Source: Ignavibacteria bacterium (GTDB taxonomy: Bacteria; Bacteroidota; Ignavibacteria; Kapaibacteriales; UBA4661). Taken from it: DNA of 64,000 nt. The notes under the pieces were generated by a model. That model was given only the letters and a program-made list of their open reading frames with translations. It was not told the DNA's origin and searched no databases. Shown here piece after piece: positions 1 to 7,208 of the stretch (within the stretch, counting starts at the first letter, position 1; each line of letters opens with the position of its first letter). The stretch is taken from positions 8,419 to 72,418 of the forward strand of contig JAAFIV010000018.1 in NCBI GenBank assembly GCA_013298775.1, read 5' to 3'. The position numbers were made by a program, and so were the translations under genes.

Positions 1-1195
1 TAAATTCTTGCAAGATGTTCAAAAACTTGGTCTGGAGAATGCTATTTCGTTGTGTGGTGGCGTGGAGTATTTGGGGAATATTCACGTAAAAGATAATCAG
101 ACAACGACGATTATGGTGGAGTTTCAGCCTAATAATTTACTTGAACTTTTGGCAACGAACACAAAAAGAACATTCGTATTTCAGCATTCTAAAATTTCTT
201 ATATACTTCAAATAGTAACAACAAAGTCAGGAAAATACAGTGTTCAGAAAGAAGAAATATCATATTACTCTAATATAAAACTGTTTGGTGGTATTGAGTT
301 CAAGAGTAAAAACGAGATTTTTAAAGCGTTTGATTTGCCAAACAATCCTGAATTTATTTCATCAGTAATTCGACAACATGGGAAAATCCACCTCAAAAAT
401 AATAATCACTTGGGTAAATCCGTTGCTATTCAAGTTCCAAATGACCCTGAAGCTAGGATAAATCGTAACGATTTGGTTCCACGATACTTGCAACCTTTAG
501 AAGGTACTCAACGATGGAAGGATTTTTCGACAAAAACACTCCTTGAACGAGTTCCGTATTTACTTCCATCCGATGCTTTCAACTTCTCCATCTACGATTT
601 CGACCTCAAAAAAGCCAAAGAAACCACGCCGATTACAGGCAAGGCAGACCTTGAAGAAAACGGAGAAAACTTGGCGATTGTCATTCGCAATATCTTGTCC
701 GACAAAGAAAAGAAGCGGCGGTTTGGGAATCTTCTGAGCGATATTTTGCCTTTTGTGAAGAAGCTGGAAACGGAGAAATTTTATGAAACCTCGCTGCTTC
801 TCACCATCAACGAAATCTATAATTCCAATGCGCGTTTGCCGAGTTTTTTGCTGTCTGATGGGACAATTTCCATCACGGCAATTTTGACCGCACTCTTTTT
901 TCAAGAAAAAGGGCTTGCTATTTTTGAAGAGCCTGAACACGGCATTCATCCTGCGTTGGTGGCGAAATTAGTGCAGTATTTCTACGACGCATCCAAGAAC
1001 AAACAAATCATTATCACCACGCACAGCCCCGAAGTAGTGAAATACACACACTTGGACGATCTTATCCTCATCTCGCGCGGCGACAACGGTTTTGCGACCA
1101 TGAGCCGCCCGAAAGAGAAAGAAATGGTACAAGCATTTTTGCAAAACGAACTTGGACTCGACCGATTATTTGCGCAAAATCTGCTCGATATGTAA
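1..1195 (+). CDS. C-terminal part of an AAA/ABC-type ATPase (5' end cut by window)
   Basis: The frame is open to the left edge, so the true start lies outside the window; the first start-like codon (TTG at 8) is probably internal. About 395 residues are visible. Near the C-terminus are a signature-like LLSDGT motif, a Walker B motif in GLAIFEEPEHGIHP with the catalytic glutamate pair, a D-loop region and a switch histidine in TTHSPEVV. This arrangement is typical of AAA_21/OLD/RecF-like ATPases. No Walker A motif is visible, as expected for a cut gene. The stop is followed within about 20 bases by a small TOPRIM-like gene on the same strand, so the two probably form an operon. ATPase plus TOPRIM-nuclease pairs are found in several phage-defence systems (OLD, PARIS, Gabija). 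Assignment to any named system is inference. Confidence 0.8.
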   Translation, partial: KFLQDVQKLGLENAISLCGGVEYLGNIHVKDNQTTTIMVEFQPNNLLELLATNTKRTFVFQHSKISYILQIVTTKSGKYSVQKEEISYYSNIKLFGGIEFKSKNEIFKAFDLPNNPEFISSVIRQHGKIHLKNNNHLGKSVAIQVPNDPEARINRNDLVPRYLQPLEGTQRWKDFSTKTLLERVPYLLPSDAFNFSIYDFDLKKAKETTPITGKADLEENGENLAIVIRNILSDKEKKRRFGNLLSDILPFVKKLETEKFYETSLLLTINEIYNSNARLPSFLLSDGTISITAILTALFFQEKGLAIFEEPEHGIHPALVAKLVQYFYDASKNKQIIITTHSPEVVKYTHLDDLILISRGDNGFATMSRPKEKEMVQAFLQNELGLDRLFAQNLLDM

Positions 1196-1215
1196 CTTTC
1201 CATTCATTGCCGACT

Positions 1216-1761
1216 ATGAAGCCAAAAGGACTGTTTGCTTTTCTCGAAGGACCGGACGACGAGAGGTTTTTCAATGCTATTCTGAAACCGTTGTTTGAAG
1301 CAGAGGGAAAATTTGTGAAGCCTGTGATGTATGCTGGCATGATTCCATCGCAGGTACAAGCTCTTTTGAAAACTGTGAAAGCAGAGCATCACACGTATCT
1401 CTTTTTCTGCGACCTCGACACACAAGGTGATTCCTCGCTTTGCATCACAAAACGCAAAGAAAAAATCAGCGAAAGATATGGGAAACACGTCGAAATGGCG
1501 CGTATGGTCGTTGTGCGGGAAGAGATAGAGGGGTGGTATTTGGCGGGCATTACGAGTGCGAACAAGCAGAAACTGAAGCTCCCACAGTTCACAAGCACTG
1601 ACCATATCACGAAAGAAGCCTTTGCGTCCATGATACCAAAGCATTTCACATCTTCCAACGATTTTATGGTTGAGGTTTTGAAGGAATATTCCTTGTCCTA
1701 TGCGGTTTCCGAAGTAACAAACACCTCGCTGCGGTATTTCTTTCAAAAATTTCTGCAATAA
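1216..1761 (+). CDS. Small TOPRIM-like protein, partner of the upstream ATPase
   Basis: The protein has about 181 residues from ATG 1216; a TTG at 1207 would add three. The N-terminus holds an acidic motif, FLEGPDDERFF, and about 50 residues later there is YLFFCDLDTQGD. Together they resemble the conserved Glu and Asp-x-Asp of TOPRIM metal-binding folds. A later segment, VVVREEIEGWYLAGI, resembles the region after the DxD motif in DUF4276/RloB-like proteins. No signal peptide or membrane segment is seen. It starts about 20 bases after the ATPase stop and is probably co-transcribed with it. The likely role is a metal-dependent nuclease or effector under ATPase control. The family call rests only on motif spacing, so it could instead be an unrelated hypothetical protein. 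Confidence 0.6.
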   Translation: MKPKGLFAFLEGPDDERFFNAILKPLFEAEGKFVKPVMYAGMIPSQVQALLKTVKAEHHTYLFFCDLDTQGDSSLCITKRKEKISERYGKHVEMARMVVVREEIEGWYLAGITSANKQKLKLPQFTSTDHITKEAFASMIPKHFTSSNDFMVEVLKEYSLSYAVSEVTNTSLRYFFQKFLQ

Positions 1762-1934
1762 CATTTTCGCCGAGAACGTTTATCTGGGGTGAAAAAACGT
1801 GGAATGGCAAGGTTTTTGTGGTAAATGTGCAAAACTTTTCCTAAGTTGAAAGGTTGTGTGAATTTCTGTTCAAAGTAGCATCAAAACCGCATATAAACTC
1901 ATTTCTCATTACTTTTTTTCAAGGTTTCCCTGAT

Positions 1935-4900
1935 ATGATTAGCATGAATTCAGCCTTTGTGGAAGACCTCTATTTTGAGTATCTCCGCAATCCAAGCTCA
2001 ATCGCAAGCGATTGGCAAGTGTATTTCGAGGCAAATAAAGCCGAACTTGCTGCCGAATTTGGTGTAGGTGCAAGCAATGGTGCGCCCTCTAACGGATATA
2101 CAAACGGTGCAAGCAATGGTGCGCCTTCCAATGGTTACGCAAACGGCAATGCTGCTCCCGCTCCCGTGCAATCAGCACCGCAACCCGCTCCGCAAGCGGC
2201 TTCCGTGCCAGCGTCTGCACCAGCAACAGCAAAACCATCGGCAAAAGTCTTTTTGGGTGAAAAAGATTCGTTGTTGCCAATTTCTGGCGTAGCAGAGCGC
2301 GTCGTGGATAACATGGAATCGAGTTTGAACGTGCCTGTGGCAACGACCGTGCGCACCATTCCGATTAAAGCATTGGAAGAAAACCGCATCGTTATCAACA
2401 ACCATTTGGCGCGGAATCGGAAGAAGAAAATTAGCTTTACGCACATCATTGGCTGGGCTATTGTTCGCGCACTCGTGAAATATCCGGGCATGAATGATGC
2501 TTTTGCGAGAATTGACGGAAAGCCGCACCGCGTCAAGCGTGGCTCGGTGAATTTTGGTCTTGCGGTGGATGCAGTGCGCAAGGACGGCTCGCGTGGACTT
2601 GTCGTTCCGAGCGTGAAAAATGCGCAAGATATGATGTTTGCTCAGTTTATTGCTTCCTACGACCAACTCATTGCAAAATCGCGCGTGAACAAACTCGACG
2701 TAAACGACCTTTCTGGCACAACCGCATCGCTCACCAATCCTGGTATGATTGGCACAAACGCTTCTGTTCCGCGCCTTATGGAAGGGATGGGCTTGATTGT
2801 TGCAGCGGGTTCGATTGATTATCCCGCAGAAATGAAGGCGTTCGCGCCGCAAATGCTGGCGACAATGGCGGTGAGCAAAGTAATGACCATTACCAACACC
2901 TACGACCACCGCATTATTCAAGGCGCGGAGTCGGGTGAGTTCTTGCAATACATCGAAAATTTGCTCAAAGGCGAGGAGAATTTCTACGACCAAATCTACG
3001 CCAGCTTGGGCATTCCGTTTGAGCCGTACAAGTGGGTTGTAGATTTGAACAACAACCCCTTCTACAACGGCGATACCGCAGAAGTGCTGGAGCAGGAAAC
3101 AAAAGTTGTTCAGCTCATCAACGCCTACCGAGTGCGCGGACACTTGTACGCGGACATGAACCCACTTGGTTTGCAGGCGTATTATTACCCAGAATTGGAC
3201 ATTTCCTACTACGGTCTCACGATTTGGGACCTCAGCCGCGAGTTCGACACGGGCGGCTTAGGCGGTATCAAACGCGCTCCGCTCCGCGATATTGTTACCA
3301 TGCTCCGCGACACCTATTGCGGGCGCATAGGGGTTGAGTTCATGCACATTCAAGAGCTTGATAAAAAGGCGTGGGTGAAGGATAGATTTGAGACTGTGTA
3401 CAACAACGCAAAATACAGCAAAGACGAGAAAGTTAGGGTTCTCAGGAAGCTCGTCGAGGCGGAATCCTTTGAAAAATATATTCACACGAAGTTTGTCGGC
3501 TCGAAGCGATTTTCCGTCGAGGGCGGTGAATCCTTCGTTCCCGCGATTGACAAAATCATGGAATTGGCTGTAGAGCGCGGTGTTACTGATGTGTATATGG
3601 GTATGGCGCATCGTGGACGCTTGAATACGCTCATCAACATCATGGGGAAATCGGCGGCGGCAATGTTCAAAAAATTCACCAACGAACTCGACCCAACCCA
3701 GCTTCAAAGCTCAGGCGACGTGAAATATCACTTGGGCGCGGAAGGCAAATACACGCATCCGAGCGGCAAGCAAATCAACATCAATCTCGCACCGAATCCG
3801 AGCCACTTGGAGGCGGTAAACCCCGTCGTTGAAGGTATGGCGCGGGCGCGAATTGACGACATCAAAGATGATACATTCTCGAAAGTTCTGCCAATTTTGA
3901 TTCATGGTGATTCCGCAATGGCGGGCTTGGGCATTGTACAAGAAACCCTGAACCTCGCACGGTTACGCGCCTACAAGACGGGCGGCACGATTCACATTGT
4001 GATTAACAATCAAATCGGCTTCACCACTGTTCCCGAAGATGCTCGCTCGACGATTTATTGCACCGACATTGCGAAAATGCTGCAAGTGCCGATTCTCCAC
4101 GTAAACGGCGGCGACCCAGAAGAGGTGCTGACCGCAGCCGCGTTTGCGATTGAATACCGCCAAGCATTCGGCGAGGACGTGGTGATTGACCTTCTCTGCT
4201 ATCGCAAATACGGACACAACGAAGGCGACGAACCCGCATACACACAGCCTTTGCTGTACAAAAAAATCAAAGCATTGCCGTCTGCTTCCGAGCCGTACCG
4301 CGATTATTTGGTTGAGTCAAAAATTATCACCAAAGAAGATGCCGACGCGATTTACGCAGAAATCCAACAACGCTGGGATGATGCCTTCGCTGCAAGCAAA
4401 GAAACGAAACTAAAAGAAGTGCCGCCACCACGCGTGATTGATATGTTCGCACCCGTCAAGACCAGCATTGATGCGGCTATGGTGAATGAAATTGGTGAAA
4501 AACTAAGCGCAGTTCCCGCGAATTTCACGCCGCACCCGAAACTCGGCGATTTGCTCAAAAAGCGTGGCGAAATGGTGCTGCACGACAAGGGCATGGACTG
4601 GGGCATGGGCGAGGCACTCGCATTTGCGTCGCTGGTGATGGAAGGCGCACCTGTGCGGATTACGGGCGAGGACTCGGCTCGCGGCACGTTCAGTCACCGC
4701 CACTCGGTCTTGACCGATTACAATAACGAGCGCGACCTTATTTTGCTGAATCGTTTGCGCCCAGACCAAGCGCAATTTTCCGTGTATGATTCCGCGCTTT
4801 CGGAATTTGCGGTGATGGGCTACGAGTACGGCTACAGCGTTACGCGCCCGCAGGGACTGACGATTTGGGAAGGGCAGTTCGGCGATTTCGCCAACGGCGC

Positions 4901-5621
4901 ACAAACAATTATTGACCAATTCCTTGCCGCCGGCGAAGCTAAATGGGCGCAAACATCAGGTTTGGTGCTGCTTCTGCCGCACGGCTACGAAGGACAGGGT
5001 CCGGAACACTCCAGCGCACGCCTTGAGCGGTTCTTGCAACTTTGCGCTGACGACAACATGATTATTGCGAACTTCACCACGCCCGCGCAAATCTTCCACG
5101 CGCTGCGTCGCCAAGTAAAACGCGATTTCAAAAAGCCGCTCGTTATCATGTCGCCAAAGAGTATGCTCCGGAACCCGCAAGCCGTCTCGCACGTGAAGGA
5201 TTTCACCGAAGGCACATTCCAAGAAGTGATTGACGACGCAAGCGTGAAGCCAGAAAACGTGCGCCGTGTTCTGTTCTCAACAGGCAAAGTCTATTACGAT
5301 TTGCTTGCAAAGCGCACCAAACTTGGCGCGGATGACGTTGCGATTGTGCGCTTGGAACAGATTTACCCATTCCACGAAGCAAAAGTACGCGCCATTTTGC
5401 AAAAATATGAACGCGCACAAGATGTGGTCTGGGTGCAGGAAGAGCCGAAAAATGCTGGTGCGTGGACGTTTGTCGCACCGCTCTTTGCGGAACTCTTGCT
5501 CATCAGCCAACGCCTTCGTTATGCGGGTCGCAAAGCATCGGCAAGTCCCGCGACGGGCTTTACTGCTGTTCACAATATTGAGCAGGAAGCCTTGACCGAT
5601 GCGGCGTTTGGGAAGTTTTAA
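1935..5621 (+). CDS. kgd: Multifunctional 2-oxoglutarate dehydrogenase, fused E2-like and E1 domains (Kgd/OdhA type)
   Basis: The protein has about 1228 residues from ATG 1935; ATG 1944 also fits, and the open frame upstream to 1854 lacks family features. The N-terminus (SAFVEDLYFEYLRNP) is the E1 assembly segment. It is followed by an Asn/Gly/Ala/Pro linker containing a 39-bp tandem duplication, then a 2-oxoacid dehydrogenase acyltransferase domain (about 115-370) with catalytic His325 in YDHRIIQGAESG. The thiamine-diphosphate E1 domain follows (about 400-1228), with AHRGRLN at 559, HGDSAMAGLG and the pyrimidine-side SARGTFSHRHS. There is no lipoyl domain, as in mycobacterial Kgd and corynebacterial OdhA, so the succinyl-transfer half-reaction needs a lipoylated partner encoded elsewhere. 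It acts in the cytosolic TCA cycle, converting 2-oxoglutarate to succinyl-CoA. A hairpin terminator follows. Confidence 0.95.
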   Translation: MISMNSAFVEDLYFEYLRNPSSIASDWQVYFEANKAELAAEFGVGASNGAPSNGYTNGASNGAPSNGYANGNAAPAPVQSAPQPAPQAASVPASAPATAKPSAKVFLGEKDSLLPISGVAERVVDNMESSLNVPVATTVRTIPIKALEENRIVINNHLARNRKKKISFTHIIGWAIVRALVKYPGMNDAFARIDGKPHRVKRGSVNFGLAVDAVRKDGSRGLVVPSVKNAQDMMFAQFIASYDQLIAKSRVNKLDVNDLSGTTASLTNPGMIGTNASVPRLMEGMGLIVAAGSIDYPAEMKAFAPQMLATMAVSKVMTITNTYDHRIIQGAESGEFLQYIENLLKGEENFYDQIYASLGIPFEPYKWVVDLNNNPFYNGDTAEVLEQETKVVQLINAYRVRGHLYADMNPLGLQAYYYPELDISYYGLTIWDLSREFDTGGLGGIKRAPLRDIVTMLRDTYCGRIGVEFMHIQELDKKAWVKDRFETVYNNAKYSKDEKVRVLRKLVEAESFEKYIHTKFVGSKRFSVEGGESFVPAIDKIMELAVERGVTDVYMGMAHRGRLNTLINIMGKSAAAMFKKFTNELDPTQLQSSGDVKYHLGAEGKYTHPSGKQININLAPNPSHLEAVNPVVEGMARARIDDIKDDTFSKVLPILIHGDSAMAGLGIVQETLNLARLRAYKTGGTIHIVINNQIGFTTVPEDARSTIYCTDIAKMLQVPILHVNGGDPEEVLTAAAFAIEYRQAFGEDVVIDLLCYRKYGHNEGDEPAYTQPLLYKKIKALPSASEPYRDYLVESKIITKEDADAIYAEIQQRWDDAFAASKETKLKEVPPPRVIDMFAPVKTSIDAAMVNEIGEKLSAVPANFTPHPKLGDLLKKRGEMVLHDKGMDWGMGEALAFASLVMEGAPVRITGEDSARGTFSHRHSVLTDYNNERDLILLNRLRPDQAQFSVYDSALSEFAVMGYEYGYSVTRPQGLTIWEGQFGDFANGAQTIIDQFLAAGEAKWAQTSGLVLLLPHGYEGQGPEHSSARLERFLQLCADDNMIIANFTTPAQIFHALRRQVKRDFKKPLVIMSPKSMLRNPQAVSHVKDFTEGTFQEVIDDASVKPENVRRVLFSTGKVYYDLLAKRTKLGADDVAIVRLEQIYPFHEAKVRAILQKYERAQDVVWVQEEPKNAGAWTFVAPLFAELLLISQRLRYAGRKASASPATGFTAVHNIEQEALTDAAFGKF
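2067..2144 (+). repeat. 39-bp tandem duplication in the kgd linker
   Basis: Two adjacent 39-base units (2067-2105 and 2106-2144) differ at a few third positions. Each encodes a Gly-Ala-Ser-Asn-Gly-Ala-Pro-Ser-Asn-Gly-Tyr-x-Asn peptide. The duplication is in frame and lengthens the flexible linker between the E1 N-terminal segment and the acyltransferase domain. Confidence 0.9.
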
Positions 5622-5654
5622 GCGTTCCGCTCGAAAATAATGATTGTAGTACGA

Positions 5655-5708
5655 GTGAGGCTCTGACTTCTTGACGCAAAGCCGTCAGGTCAGGGTCTCA
5701 CTTTTGTT
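5655..5708 (+). terminator. Probable rho-independent terminator after kgd
   Basis: A stem of about 12 bp with two mismatches is formed by GTGAGGCTCTGA (5655-5666) and TCAGGGTCTCAC (5690-5701), followed by TTTTGTTT. It lies 33 bases past the kgd stop and before the Uma2 gene, so it probably separates the two units. Confidence 0.6.
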
Positions 5709-5731
5709 TCAAACCCTATGAATTCTCCATT

Positions 5732-6313
5732 ATGGAAGTCCAAGAAATAAAATTCGACACTCTTGGCGGACTCAATGATGAGCAGTTTTTCGCATTCTGT
5801 CAAGCAAATAAGCAACTCAGTTTTGAGCGTTCAAGTGCAGGAGAGATTTTTATTTCAGATTCTAAACCTACACTGCAAGGTCTCATCAATGATCGTGTTT
5901 CGGGCGAACTGGGAGTTTGGAATAAGCAGTATCGCTTAGGCAAATGTTTCGATTCCTCCACAGGTTTTACATTGCCCAATACAGCAGTACGCTCTCCCGA
6001 TGCCGCTTTCATCACCAATGAACGCTGGAAAGCACTTTCTGAGAGCGAGCAAAAACGTTTCGCACCAATTTGCCCAGATTTTGTGATTGAACTCATGCCC
6101 CAAAGCGACCATGTACAGAATCTTCACGCGAAAATGCAGGAATGGATGAATAATGGCTGCCGATTGGCGTGGCTCATCAATGCGGATGCTGCCGAAGCGC
6201 ACATTTATCGTGCAGATGGCTCTGTTACTGCTTTACAAGGTACGGACACCGTTTTGTCTGGCGAAGATGTCTTGCCCTATTTTTCCCTCACAGTAGGTGA
6301 TGTTTGTTCGTGA
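5732..6313 (+). CDS. Uma2 family endonuclease (DUF820)
   Basis: The protein has 193 residues. It carries the Uma2/DUF820 signature of the PD-(D/E)XK superfamily: RSPDAAFIT with the conserved acidic residue in a P-D motif, PDFVIELMPQSD with the second acidic residue, and KMQEWMNNGCRLAWLINAD with the conserved lysine and Trp-Leu-Ile strand. Uma2 proteins are abundant in cyanobacteria and Chlorobi-like genomes and their substrates are mostly unknown. It differs from the three other Uma2 genes in this window (20407, 38812, 39673), which form their own subfamily with coiled-coil tails. It seems to be monocistronic, with hairpins on both sides. Confidence 0.9.
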   Translation: MEVQEIKFDTLGGLNDEQFFAFCQANKQLSFERSSAGEIFISDSKPTLQGLINDRVSGELGVWNKQYRLGKCFDSSTGFTLPNTAVRSPDAAFITNERWKALSESEQKRFAPICPDFVIELMPQSDHVQNLHAKMQEWMNNGCRLAWLINADAAEAHIYRADGSVTALQGTDTVLSGEDVLPYFSLTVGDVCS

Positions 6314-6355
6314 TTTACCTCTGTGCTGAAGGTTTTTGCTGTAAAATATATAACG

Positions 6356-6395
6356 CTTCAAATCAAGCATTTATGCTGGTTTGAGACATTTGAAG
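6356..6395 (+). terminator. Hairpin after the Uma2 gene, sharing a 28-base core with the 7133 terminator
   Basis: CTTCAAAT (6356-6363) pairs perfectly with ATTTGAAG (6388-6395). The interior (6358-6385) is identical over 28 bases to 7142-7169. The T-tract is poor, so termination is less certain than at the second copy. The two copies bracket the genes at 6458 and 6666. Confidence 0.5.
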
Positions 6396-6457
6396 ATGCT
6401 ACCAACATCTACCATGACTGTCTTTTTTTATAACTTTTTGCGAAAGGCTGGAATGAT

Positions 6458-6682
6458 ATGAGTGCGTATAATTATCAGACCGATTTTCTTTTCTCAACGA
6501 GTAATCTCCTTTCTGGTGCTGCCAGCACGTTGAATCTTGCTGGAAATTTTTACTCGTTCAATCATTCCACATCAGATGTGGAAGCAGATGCAAAGGCATT
6601 GCGAGCCGATTGGGGCGTAGTTGCTCAAGATATTCATGCTTCTCTCACAGCATTTGAGGTGAAAAATGGGCAAGTCGGATAA
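6458..6682 (+). CDS. Hypothetical 74-residue protein
   Basis: This is a short protein of no recognised family. It is rich in Ser, Ala and Asn in the first half (SNLLSGAASTLNLAGNFYSF) and ends with an acidic helix containing DVEADAKALRADWGVVAQDI. The start ATG 6458 is preceded by a purine-rich AAAGGCTGG. The last 17 bases overlap the start of the DUF2335 gene in another frame, which supports translational coupling and therefore a real gene. The N-terminus is not a clear signal peptide. The function is unknown; by position it may work with the DUF2335 membrane protein. Confidence 0.6.
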   Translation: MSAYNYQTDFLFSTSNLLSGAASTLNLAGNFYSFNHSTSDVEADAKALRADWGVVAQDIHASLTAFEVKNGQVG

Positions 6683-7121
6683 AAACGTAACAAAAATTGC
6701 TACCGAACAGAATAAGGACGGAACGCGGGCGGTCGTTGTACATCAGGAATACCGAGGGCTTTTGCCACATCCTGACGAGCTTCGAGCATATAATGAAATT
6801 GTACCTGATGCCGCAGAGCGCATCCTTGCTATGGCGGAACAGCAAGCGGCACACAGACGGAGCTTGGAAGCGACTGCTATTATGGAACAACTTGCGCAAA
6901 GTCGTCGTGGTCAAGTGTACGCTTTTATTACCTCTATGACGGCATTAGCAGTAGGCGGTGTGCTTGGATACTTCGGGCATGACTGGCTTGCTGGGACATT
7001 TGTAACTTCAGGCTCGGTCGGGCTTGCAAGCATTTTTTATTCTGCAAAACGTCAGCAGCGTGAAGATTTAGAACGTAAAAATCTTCCCGTGCCGCAACAA
7101 GGTTCTTCGGAAAAAAGCTAG
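6666..7121 (+). CDS. DUF2335-like small membrane protein
   Basis: The protein has 151 residues. The first half is soluble, with the DUF2335-type pattern LLPHPDELRAYNEIVPDAAERILAMAEQQ followed by a His-Arg-Arg-Ser-Leu helix. Two hydrophobic helices follow (about 81-122: ITSMTALAVGGVLGYFG and FVTSGSVGLASIF), then a basic tail. DUF2335 proteins are described as predicted membrane proteins and some are annotated as holin-like; the role is unproven. It overlaps the preceding 74-residue gene by 17 bases. A strong bidirectional terminator follows. Confidence 0.8.
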   Translation: MGKSDKNVTKIATEQNKDGTRAVVVHQEYRGLLPHPDELRAYNEIVPDAAERILAMAEQQAAHRRSLEATAIMEQLAQSRRGQVYAFITSMTALAVGGVLGYFGHDWLAGTFVTSGSVGLASIFYSAKRQQREDLERKNLPVPQQGSSEKS

Positions 7122-7132
7122 CATAGGAAAAT

Positions 7133-7177
7133 AAAAACGCCTCAAATCAAGCATTTATGCTGGTTTGAGGCGTTTTT
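7133..7177. terminator. Bidirectional rho-independent terminator
   Basis: A near-perfect stem pairs AAAAACGCCTCAAA (7133-7146) with TTTGAGGCGTTTTT (7164-7177) around a loop that includes CATTTATG. A-tracts and T-tracts on the two sides let it serve the converging DUF2335 gene and the VWA gene. It shares 28 bases with the hairpin at 6358-6385. Confidence 0.9.
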
Positions 7178-7208
7178 ATTTGATGGATTATGCTTCGTTG
7201 CACTGCAC

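Noticed and set aside
1204-1764. Long minus-strand open frame opposite the TOPRIM-like gene
   Set aside because: It is the complement of a gene with recognisable acidic motifs, has no family features and would leave the ATPase without its close partner.
2172-3143. 323-codon open frame on the minus strand inside kgd
   Set aside because: It is a shadow of the strongly recognised acyltransferase domain; the translation is rich in His, Arg and Cys without any known motif.
5622-5731. Possible riboswitch between kgd and the Uma2 gene
   Set aside because: The only structure is a simple hairpin followed by a T-tract, better read as a terminator.
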